Source: Mactra quadrangularis (taxonomy: Eukaryota; Mollusca; Bivalvia; Venerida; Mactridae). From it: a stretch of 64,000 nucleotides of DNA. The first letter of the stretch is position 1; each line of letters starts with the position of its first letter. Positions 43,311-56,959 of this stretch are shown here, one piece after another. Both the position numbers and the translations under genes were made by a program. The stretch spans positions 47,411,395-47,475,394 of the forward strand of contig CM046307.1 in assembly GCA_025267735.1 (NCBI GenBank). The letters run 5' to 3'. A model generated the notes under the pieces. The model had not been told where the DNA came from, ran no database searches, and saw only the letters and a list, made by a program, of their open reading frames with translations.

Positions 43311-44087
43311 AAAAAAAACCCAGAACATACGAGGTTTGATCCAGAAGTAATGTCACTGTGCCTGCCACGCATTTAGTTTTCGCTGTACTGTTATGGACGT
43401 AGTATCAAGATGTTCACTAATTCAACTCTGATTAGATACATTAATATTGTTTATTAAAACGTTTCTGTTTAAAAGTTATAGGCTTTAAATGAATACCATC
43501 GTATAATACATTATTAGACTGAAGTCATTTAATTAATAGATTAGAGCTATATGAAGGTACGTCTGCTCCATAACAATGTGTTTACAGTCCCAAGTATGTA
43601 GCTCGTTTCTCTTAGAGTACTTTTTGCGGACTAAAATGAGCCAAATTATAGAAATGCCTTATACAACTGTACCCAATGATACCAAGGACCCTGTGTATAG
43701 GGTCCTTGATGATACTTACTGGTCAAATTATTGTACATATTTGAAAGCTAACAGTGGCCGTCTGATGTAAGCTTATTAAAATGCTTTGAGTTCGAAGCCC
43801 CTAAATTTTAGAAGGAATTTTCTTGATATGCTCTGTTTGGAGGCAAAGTATATTTTCATTTTAAGAGAAATTTTCGCGCATAATTTGTTCCAATAAGTCG
43901 AGATATTACTTGCATGGGCGGTTTTCCCATAAAATCTTACGATAATAACCGTCGTAAGACAAAAGCAAGAAACGTTAATGATACAGTCATTTGATGGCCA
44001 ATCAATTCCAAAACATTATTGAATTATGTAAAATAATGTATACCCTTTGAATATCATATAGTTACATAACGTAAAAGTTCCGCTATT
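43311..44087. other. Non-coding sequence
   Basis: No gene supported. A hairpin 'aaggaccctgtgtatagggtcctt' sits at about 43683-43706 inside an unrecognised small frame (43576-43770). Confidence 0.4.
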
Positions 44088-44232
44088 AAGGCCACTTTTG
44101 TTATTTCAAAACCATGCGGTTTTTGACAATTTTAATACCCAAATGCTTAATTGGTGAACAAAAGGGTCTCTATAATAAGACCGTTCCGCTATTAAGACCA
44201 ATTTTGCTGGTCTTAATAGCGAAACTTAACTG
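44088..44232. mobile_element. MITE (family E), short copy
   Basis: 'agttccgctattaaggccac' at the left and 'cttaatagcgaaacttaact' at the right are inverted. An internal 'accgttccgctattaagacc' is a third end-like copy. Confidence 0.6.
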
Positions 44233-44911
44233 TAGTTATGTTTATTATCCCCTGTAATTTTAATCTGCAAGTTTATTAATTTGACTTAGGATAACTTTTT
44301 CGCAAGAATTTTTTGTGAAAAGGTGCATTAAATTTCAAACATTTTCCAATTTTTATATTTTGTGGAGATTATTTATAATTGAAGTTTTTAAATGTTGAAC
44401 AGGAAACTTATAATACGTGTTTATTGTCAATAATAAAACTATTTAATATTTAACGTCAAAATGCTCAGTTCTGTTCGAAGAAAACAAGTTTATTCGATTT
44501 TGACTTTCTACAAGACACAATTGGAGATAAATAATCTTTATATGATACCTTTGAAGTCGGTACAAGATTCTAATATCTATTGTTATAAAATTATTTTGTC
44601 AGACTTATCCGATTTAAAGTAAACAGGTGTTAGAGAATCTGTACATCACATTATTCAAAAGAAATAACTATGTATATTTTTTATATTTTTTACTAATACA
44701 ATGTACGATTGGTTTGAAAAAAATGTGTTTTCTTTTATACGTGTGGATGAAAAAATAAAGATATGTTTATTATTCTGTGAATCCAAGTCACTAATCTTTA
44801 ATTAATTTCTTTTGAAATGTACCTCTGTATTCAATTATTTGGTTAGCCAGACAAATAGAAATGTCTAGTTCACAATAATTTGATAATTACCAAAGCATAC
44901 CGGACGATATA
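44233..44911. other. Non-coding sequence
   Basis: AT-rich, nothing recognised. 'cttaggataactttttcgca' near 44285 recurs near 29860 and 46555. Confidence 0.4.
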
Positions 44912-45517
44912 CAGTACCCTGCAAATATCCATGGACAAAAAACAATTTTGTATAAAAGTTTTTATTTTTAACAGCTCTTGGACAAAAGAGTTTTTAAAGA
45001 AACTGATTATGCCTGTTTGGGGTTTAATGCAATAGCAACACATTGTATGGGTTATATTACGGCGGTCAGTCCACCAACTCACTGTTCCTGGAAAGGCTAA
45101 GTCTCTTGATTTAGCTGTTAACCAACAACTGGGCGCATATTTCCTTCAGTGACTGACTACTGCCCTACATGATTTAGAATCAGTGGTAGGAGGGAGAATA
45201 GCCGTAAAAATAATTTCATTACCAAGCTCATCGAAGTATGCCCCGCCCGAGAATCTAACCTACGACCCCTCGATCAGTAAACTTTGTGCGCTACCGACTG
45301 AGCTCTCCGGGCGGGCTTGATGATGCCTACCACAAGGAATTTTACAATTACAAGAACTTATTCATGTGACATAGTTTGAAAATTATGTTGATAAACTAAT
45401 TTATGCTGATTTTAGAATTTGCTTAGATGACTTTTTGTTTCTGCTTTTTTTCTTGAGTAAATGTTAATCGTTTTTTTCCTAAACAGCCTTTTGTCCAAGA
45501 ACTTTTGGACGGCAGTG
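44912..45517. mobile_element. Tc1/mariner-like MITE with a nested full SINE
   Basis: TA-flanked, starting CAGTACCCTGCAAATATCC and ending with the complement of CACTGCCGTCCAAAAGTTC. Removing the SINE (45015-45317 plus one duplication) leaves about 290 bp. The right arm 'tttcttgagtaaatgttaat' is the family mark. Confidence 0.75.
45015..45317 (-). repeat. tRNA-derived SINE family A, full copy with target duplication
   Basis: 303 bp on the minus strand. Head GCCCGCCCGGAGAGCTCAGT, B-box region GTCGTAGGTTAGATTCTCGG, tail 'ttgcattaaaccccaaac'. Flanked by TGATTATGCCT (45004-45014) and TGATGATGCCT (45318-45328), one mismatch. The position equivalent to the DIRS target reads differently here (taaatcatgtaggg). 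Confidence 0.85.
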
Positions 45518-46789
45518 TATAATCAATGCACGTACATTTTACTCTAGAGAAAACAGGCACGAGAAATTATGACGTCACTAATTAAATAGACACCAAGGTT
45601 AGTTTAACTTGATATCAAGTTCTAAAAGTAAATTTGTGAATTGTTAAGTTAAATAACTAAGCAAAACAAGGACGTAATTCGTGTCGCTACATTGAATCTG
45701 GCATTTGCAATTATCATTTACGCATTCTATTCTTAGTAAGATTTCATATCAAATACATTGTTTTGAACAATACAGCGTGGAAACATCTACTACTTAGCAA
45801 TTATATGTTTTCCAACTTGTTTGCTGTAAGAATTAGGTTGTATGTATCAAACGGTTTTATAGTAAACGCACAACTAGCCTTTTGTCCACGTACTGTTTTA
45901 CTGACCTTTGTACGAAGACGCTAAGCATTATTGGTAAAACTGTTTATTTACCTGCAAAATATATAACTTTATTTCCTCCAATTTTGGAGAGCTACACAAC
46001 AAAATCAGAATATTGCAACCATTATTTACATAGTATAAGACAAAAGACTTTTACAATAGTTTCATTATGATATGTACAAGTTCAAAGAACTAAAATGAGC
46101 ATGTGCTGGTTGAACACGCACTAAACAGTTGCTCACATTGCTCATTTGGCGGATTTTTTATTAGCTCCGCGTATTTATCGGAACCAAATGTATCGATGAG
46201 CAAATGCCACAATCCTTCCCTATGTTCATGGTTTGCTTGGCAAATAGAATATGATGTGTCACAATATTTTTCACAGTTACATTACATTTGTGACACAATG
46301 AGTCAAACTTCCGTGAAACAAGTAATGCTACAGTTTTTAAGAGTTTTTACAGATGTTTATTAAACACGTGGTAATGTTGTCATTCTATTTATTTCCTCTT
46401 AAATCAAAAGCAAAACAATTAATATTACGGTCATTTGTTGGCCAGTCAATTCCAAGTATTTTATATTTATGTTTCATATTATATTATGCCTTTTGAATAT
46501 CATAATGTTTATTATCCTTCTGACTTTGAACTGCAATATTTATGAAATTGTCTTACGATAACCTTTGTCGTAAGATTTTTGTGAAAAGGTGCACAGGTTC
46601 GTCAAACCGCTAGGGTACTTCTGTAAACTAACGATCACCTGTTAACGACGAGGTGTGTGAAAATTATTTACGAACCAAGAGATTACTTAGCCTTTCGAGA
46701 AATAATCCTAAAGACTCTATTGACAACTCTGGAAAAAGAATACTACAGAAAATGTATCCATTGTTATGACGACTGGGTTGTGGCGTAGC
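45518..46789. other. Non-coding sequence
   Basis: No gene supported. Small + frames at 45882-46070 and 46103-46363 show no signal I can name. Confidence 0.4.
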
Positions 46790-47013
46790 CGCTTTTACAC
46801 TCTTTTTTTTAACGTCGTATTCAACACATATTTAAGTCATATATACGACGGCCAGCTCTTCCTACTATAGGTTTCCTGGACACTTTTTCTATCACCAGTA
46901 CTAACTTACCCTACCACGAGGCCGACAACTCATGTTTAGGATATGACCTGCCGCGACCGCGATCTCCGGATTCGAAGTCAGACATGCTAACCACTGCGCC
47001 ACGCCCGCGGCTT
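46790..47013 (-). repeat. tRNA-derived SINE (family C)
   Basis: Reverse complement starts GCCGCGGGCGTGGCGCAGTG, with GTTAGCATG as A-box remainder and GACTTCGAATCCGG as B box. The body has 'ctcgtggtagggtaagtt', 'gtgtccaggaaacc' and 'gacggccgtcgtatata'-like phrases. Related copies: 48410-48655 (+) and the fragment at 17815. Confidence 0.75.
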
Positions 47014-47756
47014 TTAACACTCTAAAATGTCATAGTCGTATATATACTAGATCATGGTATATCAAGGTTATTATTGCATTTTTCATTACAATGGCGCTGA
47101 AGGGGAAATGAAGCAATTATTTTAATAAGACTTCGTTCAGACTTCAGTGTCGTCTAAATTGAATTTTGACAAAAAAGTATCTTGCAAAGTTTGAATCTTA
47201 GATTAATAATGTTATCTATAAAAGCGTATTTTGAAATTTGTTCGGATGATTATAAGTTGCGTTTTATATGTAAAACAGGATTTGTTCAAGAACTGTAAGA
47301 AGTGTAATTTTCTAATATGTGTTATTTCCACTGTTAATATTACGCTTAAATTTTCCTTATAATAGAATCTGGGGTTTAATTAATTACATTCACGGACTAA
47401 TGTACCAACTATATAAGTACATTTTCACATAACAGTGCAGGGATTTATTCGGTTTTCTTTTTATTGGATTTTATGCCGTTTTTATCTCTTTTTTTAATTA
47501 TGTTATAACGATGACTGGCTCAACAAAGCAGTAATTCTGTTAACTTCAATTTTAACACCGGTTACCTTTCCCAAGGAATTATCAACTTCTTCTTTTTACA
47601 CATTAAAATCGACCTCATTGTCGATTCGTAAGACTTCGACGAACGTAGCCTTGTTGTTCACGATATTGTACCGTACCATAACGCACTATATAAGACTGTT
47701 TATCGTATTGATTTATCGCTTAGCCTACATCGTACTATAGACGCCATATTAGACGG
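47014..47756. other. Non-coding sequence
   Basis: Nothing recognised. Confidence 0.4.
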
Positions 47757-48096
47757 CCATCTTGGAAAGGTGATTGTGTTTATGTTCAGTAGGAAACGGT
47801 ATGGATAACGTGTAATATCGGTAGCCGATACTGAACGTAGCTCTGTTGAAATCATTAGGTGCGATACGGTACGTACCATGTGATATCAGAATCAATTGCT
47901 GAAGGTAGCCCTGGAAACGTTGACAGCCATCTTGGAAAGTTCATAGATGTCTATATCAATGTTTAGTACGATACGGTATGAGTACCGTGTTGTATCGTTG
48001 GCCAATACTTAACATAGCTCTGTTGATATGATAATATGTGATACAGTACCTACTAAGTGATATCAGAAGCCATTGCTGGACGTAGCAATGGAAACG
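47757..48096. repeat. Two-copy tandem duplication, about 170-bp unit
   Basis: 'CCATCTTGGAAAG' at 47757 and 47927 starts each unit. Both contain 'cgatac.gta', 'gtagctctgttga', 'gtgatatcagaa.c.attgc' and 'ggaaacg'. The copies are noticeably diverged. Confidence 0.7.
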
Positions 48097-48099
48097 CAT

Positions 48100-48409
48100 T
48101 ACAAAAACACAGACTACACGTGACAAACTTATCTAAATTATTGAACATTATTAGATGTACTACTACTTACATTCTAGATAAATGTTGTATATGGTTTGAT
48201 AATATTAATGTAAATATAACAGATAAATGACCACAACATGACTTGTAGAAGATAATATATAGATAAATATACTAAATAAATATATAACAAGCATAATATA
48301 TATTATGGTATACATTCTACATAATAGATAACAAATGGTTGAGCTGGTGTTTGGTTTGATTTGGTTTGTTTTTGTTTTAGATTTATGCTTAAGAGTAAGT
48401 TTTTAAGAG
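48100..48409. other. Non-coding, AT-rich sequence
   Basis: Irregular 'ataaata' and 'atatata' runs. Nothing else. Confidence 0.4.
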
Positions 48410-48655
48410 GACGTTTTACCAAACCGTTGCTTAGATGCACTGGTGCTAGACCGCCATAATCAGTAAGCAACTGTCAGTTCGGGTTCGAGCCCGGTCGCGG
48501 TAGGTCATACCCTATACATGAGTTGTCGGCCTCGTGGTAGGGTAAGTTAGTACTGGTGATATAAAAGTGTCCAGGAAACCTATTGTAGGAAGAGCTGACC
48601 GTCGTGTATATAACCTTAATATGTGTTGAATACGACGTAAAAACCAATTTAAAAA
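48410..48655 (+). repeat. tRNA-derived SINE (family C), second copy
   Basis: B-box-like GTTCGGGTTCGAGCCCGG, then 'gcggtaggtcatacccta', 'ggcctcgtggtagggtaagt', 'gtgtccaggaaacctattg' and 'cgaccgt'-type body, as in 46790-47013. The minus-strand open frame at 48474-48791 lies across it. Confidence 0.7.
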
Positions 48656-49080
48656 AACGACTGTCAGTTTTTCTCGCATAAAAGTCAATGGATGGATAAG
48701 AATTACATTGCTGAATTTGAGTCAAGACAATCGATATACATAATTTGCAATGCGTTCCACTTCTTATCAATCGTTGCTCATCATTTGACACTTATTTTCA
48801 TCAAGTAATTACAAATGAATTGGCCTTGTTTCATACAAAATTTGAGTGGAAAAATTCTAAATTGTCAATTAACAGCGAAAACAATATATCCTGCAAAATC
48901 TGGACAATTGTGCATCGCTAACTATATCTATATTGAACTGTTCTGTTTTGTACATTGGCGTAGAAGTATATTTCAAAGTTCACAGCGTCAGGCGCTGATA
49001 TAACATTATTTCACAATCAAAGTAGCACTAGCATCTTAGTTTTTCCTGTCAATATTTTACCCTATTATTTACAATAACAT
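48656..49080. other. Non-coding sequence
   Basis: Nothing recognised. An unremarkable 62-codon + frame lies at 48815. Confidence 0.4.
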
Positions 49081-49084
49081 ATCA

Positions 49085-51715
49085 TTACAAGCGTCTGGTC
49101 ACTGTTCTGGTGACGTCAATGGGTATGAAATAACATCCCCATTCTCTCACCTGTTAACCTATGTCAGTGTCTATGGTCATGTGATCTACAACCACTAATT
49201 AGGTAAATAGACACCTGTTTTTCGCTAATTTCTTTTCTAGATAATTAATTAAATGACATCGAATATTGCATAATATACATGTACTTTTCTGTTCCCCTAA
49301 AAAACAAAATTGGTCCTTTGAATTTTGTTCTTTGCCTACAAATTATCTGTACAAACTAGAGTCGAGCAGTAAAAAGGTTATTTGCAAAACTTATTTGAGG
49401 TAGTTAACTGCAATTCACAGGCTGATGTGGGCATTTTCGGACAAAAATGTATTATTTCGTACGTAACTTGAATGTTTTATGGCTGCTTCAAGAATGAGAC
49501 AAAAAACAAGTGTTTGTTTACATTCCGAAGGTCATGTGATTATATACCCTGTGTACAATCGATGCACACATTTGCGTCATGTTAAATATCGCAACACTAA
49601 AAGCACATCATCACAAGAAAAACAAAATCTAATATGGTTCATATTTTATTGCTAACTGTTATTTCCTCATCTTGCACATATATATCTCTTCTATCGATGA
49701 CAACGTTTGTAATAGCCTCTCTCTAATGAAGGTAAAATGTCAGCAATGGAAGGAATATATCCGTATTTTATTCTAATAAACGATACTTATTGTTTCATAA
49801 TGTTCATCGTGGTTCTCATTTGTCGGAGACAATTTCTCACAATTTTAGTTCAATATCCGGTCTTTAACCTGATTTTGTCTTGTAAAGCTTAGCGTAAAAC
49901 TGTTTTATACGACAATTGTTTAACGTTTAACTACGAACGCTATTTCTGTCAAATTATACTGTTGTTCTTTATCGTTTTAATTTCTAAAGACGAAAGATAT
50001 TTTGTTTTTGTAAGTATTTTTGTTTTGATTTAAATTCGAATTTTGTAATTGCAACGTAAATGAAATACGACATGACCTTAATTAACGTTACTTGAGCAAA
50101 TTTTGTCAATTCCTATCAAGAATGATTCTTTATTAGTGTATTTTGATCAACATAAAATGGTTATGCAAACTCAAATCCAGTTATAGTTGTAACGACTGAA
50201 TTTAATTTCTATCATACAAGTGGAGACCTCAAAATTCGGACGACCCGGCAGTGTTTTTGTCAATATACATATAACTACATGTATACATATGACATAAAAC
50301 AGTGTATACATATGACTATTGAACTATCTTTGTTCAATGTAATATGTAAGTAGAAAGTATCCTGTCGGATATTATTACAAGCGACACCGGTCACTGTTCC
50401 AGTGTTAACAACATGACGTCAATAGGTATGAAATAACATCCTGTCTCAAACCTATATACCTTCATCATCAAGACGCGCATCTGCGTCAAGTCAAATATCT
50501 CCCTCTGGAAAGCATATCATCATACACCGACAAAATCTAATATTGTTCATATTTTGTTGCTAACTGTTATTTCCTCATCTTGCACATATATATCTATTCT
50601 ATCGATGACAACGTTTGTAATAGTCTCTTTCTAATGAAGGTAAAATGTCAGTAATGGAAGGAATATATCCGTATTTTATTCTAATAAACGATACTTATTG
50701 TTTGATAATGTTCATCGTAGTTCTCATTTGTCGGAGACAATTTCTCACAATTTTTGTTCAATATCCGGTCTTTAACCTGATTTTGTCTAGTAAAGCTTAG
50801 CGTAAAACGGTTTAATACGACAATTGTTTAACGCTATTTCTGTCAAATTATACTGTTGTTCTTTATTGTTTTTATTTCTAAAGACGAAATATATTTTGTT
50901 TTTGTAAGTATTTTTTTAAAATTTAAATTCGAATTTTGTAATTGCAACGTACATGAGATACGACCTGACCTTAGTTAATGCTACTCAAGCAAATTTAGTC
51001 AATCCCTATCAACAATAATTCTTTATTAGTGTATTTCGATCAACAATAAATGGTTATACAAACTCAAATCCAGTTATAGTTGTTTTGCCTGAATTTAATT
51101 TCTATCATACAATTGGAGACCTCAAAATCCGGACAACCCGGCATTGTGTTTGCCCAATATACACAAGACGAATAATTTAACTTTGTTCCGTGTAAAATGA
51201 GAGTAGAAAGTATTCTGTCAGATATTATTACAAGCGACACCGGTCACTGTTCCAGTGTTAACAACATGACGTCATTGGTATGAAATAACATCCTGTCTGT
51301 TGCCTATTTACCTTCATCATCAAGACGCGCATCTGCGTCAAGTCAAATATCTCCCTCTGGAAAGCATATCATCATACACCGACAAAATTTTATATTGTTC
51401 ATATTTTGTTGCTAACTGTTATTTCCTCATCTTGCACGTATATATCTCTTCTATTGATGACAACGTTTGTAATAGTCTCTTTCTCTCTAATGAAGGTAAA
51501 AATGTCAGAAAAGGAAGGAATATATCCGTATTTTATTCTAACAAACGATACTTGTTGCTTTATAATGTTCATCGTGGTTCTCATATGTCGGAGATAGATT
51601 CACACAATTTATTACAATGTCCGGTCTCTAACCTGATTTTGTCTAGTAAAGCTTACTGTAAAACTGTTTTAGACAATTGTTTTACGTTGACCTACAAACG
51701 CGTTTGATAATTTGG
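49085..51715. repeat. Three-copy tandem duplication, unit about 0.85-1.3 kb
   Basis: A landmark 'gctaactgttatttcctcat' occurs at 49651, 50559 and 51411 (spacings 908 and 852). Unit starts marked by 'attacaagcg...ggtcactgttc' lie near 49085, 50373 and 51236. The first unit has about 0.4 kb of extra sequence between its start and the landmark. Units 2 and 3 are the most alike. Shared segments include 'gaaggaatatatccgtattt' and 'atatccggtctttaacctga'. In all three, the minus strand keeps a short open stretch ITNVVI(D/N)R-x-DIYVQDEEITV followed by SNK and a stop. Confidence 0.85.
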
Positions 51716-52924
51716 TTGTATATGATTTGAGGAAATGTCTTTTATCTTTTGTATGAAATGGTTTATTCTAATTCGTTTTAGCTTAATTATGAAACAAGTT
51801 TTGACTACTTAGATTCATCTCTCTCGAGTTTGCTTCCTGATCCTTGTGTACTGTGCTAGTAGGGTAAAGAATTTTGCTTGGGGAAATGACAAGGTAGGTT
51901 TTGAATATGGTTCGAGTCAACGCCGAGATGGCTATCAAATGATTATTAGTCAAACGTTGATACTACTCGGTCGTGTCAACTTCTTTTGGTATAAATGATC
52001 GACATCCTTCTAGATGTAACAAATTTTAACCAAATGGCGGATGCAATGGTTGATACATCTGACTACAAATTGTTATTATTAGACATTCGAATCTTCAAAA
52101 TCATCTCACGTACATAGTTGATGTCATTTAGATATCCGATAGCTTGAGAATTTAGAGAGCTACAAAAGGAAATAGTTTTTCGTATTATGGATATTAACCA
52201 GAAGTGAAAAAAGTTTTATGAAATTTTGATGGCAGAAAAGTGTACTTTTGGCTTAGTTTGACATTTTTTCGTAAAAAATGTTCGGTTCATTCAGGTAAAC
52301 TGTAAATGCTACTGCTGCATGTAAAGACAGTAAACTAATGTATATGCTCCAGTGTACAATCTTGATCTGCACGGTCCCGAACCATAACATCCATAATATA
52401 ATGTTTCAGCCTTTGGTACAAGTAATGCACACCTAATTCCTAAACTCCCGCAGATGCAACGGGAGCACATTGAATTACATTACATGCAATATTTAAAGGT
52501 CAAACGTTCTTAGACAATTTGGACTAGCGTCTCGCGAAGTTGATCAGATTCCCTCAAGTGTACTTCAGGGACATATCTATATATTAAACACCAACTTCTG
52601 TTGCAATTAGTCTAAAACAATTATTAATTTAACTCAGAATCAGCAACCATACGTACAATATCGTACCCAAGAGGTACTGTTGTCTTTTTTTCTATAATAA
52701 CTATTCTATGCAATCACTATAACAAAACATAAAGCCGATTTTTTTCGTCTGATGTTTGGAATCTGTGGGGGCTTTACTGTAGAATGAAGTAAAAGTTCAG
52801 AACAATTTGTGGGAGGAATATTGACCTTGTCTTGATTAAGTGATAAAGCTACTCGTTCATAGAATTCTTCTGAAGAGTTAACGGTTTGATTGCATGCTTC
52901 AGAATATAACAAAACCTAAAGTAA
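51716..52924. other. Non-coding sequence
   Basis: No gene or repeat recognised. Confidence 0.4.
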
Positions 52925-53292
52925 TATTAGACTTGATGCTGCTTGTACACAGATTTCAACTGAAATATTCACTTTTAATATACTACATGAAACAATTTGG
53001 ATCGGTGTTCTGATAATGACAAAGCAAATTGACAAACAACTGTAAAAGATTTTATGTATGTACAAACACGTATAAACTACCCCTGAAGTATAGGTATTGA
53101 GAATTTTATTATCTAGGTATATACATTATATATCTCGTTCGTTCTTGTGACTTTAATTTTATATTTCTCATTCTCTATATGCCAGTTTGCCTTGAAAAAG
53201 TAATCTCACTTTCTAAAACAAAATTACAGACACCAACAGGCTTATTTCAAAATGTCAAACATATTAACAAATCTGTGTGAGAAGTTCTTTAA
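52925..53292 (-). mobile_element. TTAA MITE (family F), diverged copy
   Basis: Left 'cacagatttcaactgaaata', right 'aacaaatctgtgtgag...ctttaa'. The interior ('tgataatgacaaagcaaatt', 'attacagacaccaacaggc') aligns with 27527-27869. The left TTAA is lost. Confidence 0.55.
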
Positions 53293-55730
53293 CGATAAAC
53301 TGTAAAGGAATCATTCTTGAGGGTCTACTCGACTCATAACGAACACATAACATGATTAGATTAAATAAGACATCACGTCTAGTCATGTGACATTTATTTT
53401 CCCAGAATCTGCGGAGAAAAGCTGCTGGTGTTAGAAAACCTATTGATCTTAAAGTGTCTATAAAACCTTCAGACATCGTCCCATTAGTTCTCACTGGGAC
53501 AACAAGGCGGGGGTGGATGTTTGGCATGTAGACAAATAATACAAATAATTAAGACGTATCCGGCGTTCCAAAACACAGATATATCTCCATTTATACGATA
53601 GAGAACTCTTACTGGTGGCAGTTTTAATGCTGGTGTCTACTTGTGTTATGTCGGCGCAACAAAATGTTATTTTCTTTAACTGATTATAAATACAGATGGT
53701 AGTATATTTGACAAATTGTTTCTGCTTGCGTTACGAATAAATTGAAAAGTTGAGACCAAGGAATTAACAAGTAAATTGATGACGTTTACTGTTATTTGGA
53801 TATGTGTTCTTGTTTCATTTAGCTGAGAATTATTATTCAATCATCTCCCACACGATTTCTTTAACATGACGTATAAATCGTCTGAAACTCTCGGAAAGTT
53901 GACGAATGTATTCTTGATTAACATATTATTGATGATTTTATTGCTTATTGCTTTGAGCTCGTGGTGATATAAATAACATACTAGTTCTTGAGCGGGGTAA
54001 AATTAGGTAAAATTATGGACAATATGCATAAATTACTTGTCATATATGAAAGTTCAACGTCTTAAAATGGGCTGTACCCTTTTTCAGCAACGTTGACTAG
54101 AAAATGTATATGTTTCTTTTTTTATTGGAACCTTCAATTTTAGGCATTGAATAAAACTTATTTTGTGCAATTTAGGTCAGAAAAATGTTTTTATTTCACG
54201 TTTTTTGATAGCTTAATGCGACTTTCAGTGCTGAATCTGAAATCGAACGCATTTTCAGTAACTGTACAACATATGTTATTTTTGTAGTATTTCTTTGTTA
54301 AAAGAATTTTGGTTATAAAAAGAAATAAAAATATTACTGAAGTCAATAAGACACTTTGGTACCAATCTGATTAAAACCCGATCTAAACTTTTCCGTTCGC
54401 CTACTCGCAAATTTTGATCTGGCCGTTTTCAAATGATGGTCATGTTCAGGTGACCTTTTCTCATCATAATATTCATGACGAAATTGTTATGATGCGTAAC
54501 TTGTTTACATCGTCTACGTCACGCTGTGAATAATACCGCTATCAAATTAGCTCGCAAACCTTGATCTAGAAATAGAAATTACGAAATCAAAATTTTATTA
54601 ATAGTGTTTCGTCTAGATGAAAGCTACGCATTGATTGGTCGACATAAAGGTCATCTCGACGTGACCCTCAATTGAGATCATAGAGATCCTGTACGTCAAC
54701 GCTCTACAGGATATCTGTTTACGTAGATTGCTTTGGTAGCCATAAGTTCTGATCTTGTTTGGCCCATTGGTGAGCAACAGTATACAGAATGCTGTTGGAA
54801 CAATGCAAATACGTTACTGGAGAGAGGCGAGGCAGGGTGCATGGACTCTTGATACCTAATGAAGGCAAAAGATATTTTTAGAAACATAAGCAACGTATTC
54901 ACTTAAATTGACATAATTTTCTAATATGACTAATATGGCTTTTGTTTAGCAGAATGTCATGGGCCGAAGCGTATTTGTAAATACAAAGCTGTTGGCAGCG
55001 TTAACAGAAGTAAACATGGTGCTGCTGTGTTCACAATCTCAAGGCGAGGTTATGTAGAGATACAAAGATGTTTGTGTACTTGAAACAAACATTTCAAGAG
55101 TTAAACAGCAATTTTCAGTCGTTGAACAAAACAATACAAGTTTTCTTCAACAAAATGATCATACTATTCAAATGTTTTTGTCTTAAAACAACGACAGAAA
55201 TTTCGAGTTCGTTGACAGTTCTTATAAACAAAGAATTAAATGTATGAGCATACAGAATGCTGAGTAAACAACTTCAAAACGAGGCTACAAATAGGAAACA
55301 TTAACCTTTGTCATCTCATTACTATGTCCTTTGTTGTGTTATTTTTAATTGTCTTATTAACCAGTCTGATGTGTAAATCATAAAATGTTCCTTTTCTTCG
55401 CAAAAGACTAACCAATCAACTACCTCGTTACGACTACGACATCGTAATAACGTAAAATACATAGCTAGTATTATTTACCTAACTTTTCTGTAAAAAAACC
55501 CACAAAAAAACATTTTTAACGACTAAAAACCAAACAAACGAAGTTACTAATTGGTCCAAACTGCCAATCATACTAAAGTAATATATACAATTTATACGTC
55601 TTCAACTTGATCTTACTACTGACGTACGATTGAAAATGAAATTTTACCCTTAAGTCTAATATGTAATTTAAGACGATTTTAGCTCATTATTTCAGACGTT
55701 TGTATGTTAACGTATTTGTACATGGCTCGC
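53293..55730. other. Non-coding sequence
   Basis: A minus frame at 53264-53527 (MPNIHPRLVVPVRTNG...) overlaps the end of the MITE and matches no family I know. Nothing else supported. Confidence 0.4.
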
Positions 55731-56245
55731 CAAATGCCTCATGACAAAATCCAGTTTTGAGAATGAAACAATTCACATTTACCCCATGAAAAAGCAGGAA
55801 ATGAGAGAACAAACAAATAATACGAAACAAAACAGAAAAGAAAAGGACAGAACAAAATAGTTCCCGTGCCCAGTTGAAAGCATTGAGGCCAACACTGAAT
55901 GAAAACCTAACGATGACCGGCAGGGGAAGATAGTTCTTCAAACGAATTGTCTCTCTGGAATCTTTACTTTCATGTTTGAAGTTAGTGTTCAAGCCGGCGT
56001 CTGCACATAATACATACTTAGAGAGGGGACGGGCCACAGTGAACAACTAAATGTCAAACAAAGAAGAAACAGAGAGAAACAAACAGATCTTAGCAAATTC
56101 CAATAATGAATTAATATTCATTAGTTTATCAACATATGATTCAAAATATGTAACACGAATAAGCTTTATTTAAAAATATATTTACTTGTTGCAGACATGA
56201 TCAGTTTTTCTTAAAGTTCCATTCGTCCAAAAACTGTTTGGAGGG
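55731..56245. mobile_element. Decayed relative of the CAGTGCC MITE family
   Basis: 'cacatttaccccatgaaaaa', 'cttagcaaattccaataatg' and 'catatgattcaaaatatgta' match the left arm and centre of the 1685-2122 element. The end 'ccaaaaactgtttggaggga' resembles its terminus. The ends no longer carry clean TA-CAGTG. Confidence 0.5.
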
Positions 56246-56953
56246 AACTATACTTTTACTACAAAGATTTTAACAATGCCTACGTTGTTTTCCAATTACA
56301 TCGTAATAGTCTAGTCCATTTAAATTTTCCTTGACTGAAGAAATCTCAAACTGAATTATGACAATTAACGTCGAAGATGTCTGATGATATTAAATAACAT
56401 TTTATTATAATTGGTACTCCGTTGGTCTTCGTTTGTAGCTATATAATTGGAATCAGTTGTTTATTTTTCAAATTTGATTTAACAAGGGCTGTTTCCTCGG
56501 TAATTTCTATATCCTGTTAATAAAGGGAAATAGTACACCGCGGTTGTATTTGGAACTATTTTGTTACATGTGTGTGATGAGGACTGTTACTGGAAGTGAC
56601 TGAGCTATCAGAAACAAGATCCATAGAACATATCCATAAAGGATGTGGTGTTACAGTGGGTGGGTGGTTTGTGACTTCGTTGCAGAGTTTGTGCAAATTA
56701 TAATAACTCTTTTATATGGTCGGTTGAGTATGTTACCCGAAGGTTTTAAAAACTACATGTATCCAGTCTTCATGACAAATTTTCATTTCCAGTGGAATGA
56801 AATTTTTTACCGGACTGAAAAATATCACAAGACCAAACAATCTTATTATGCTAAATAGCGATCAATTTTAATATTTTTGATTAATATGTCCTTATATTTA
56901 ATGAACAATGTAACAACAAATAATGATATTTATTGAATTAAGATAATGGTTGC
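56246..56953. other. Non-coding sequence
   Basis: Nothing recognised. A 71-codon + frame at 56643 is unremarkable. Confidence 0.4.
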
Positions 56954-56959
56954 TATAAA

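Noticed and set aside
53264..53527. 87-codon minus-strand frame beginning MPNIHPRLVVPVRTNG
   Set aside because: Overlaps the end of a family F MITE and matches nothing I know; insufficient support.
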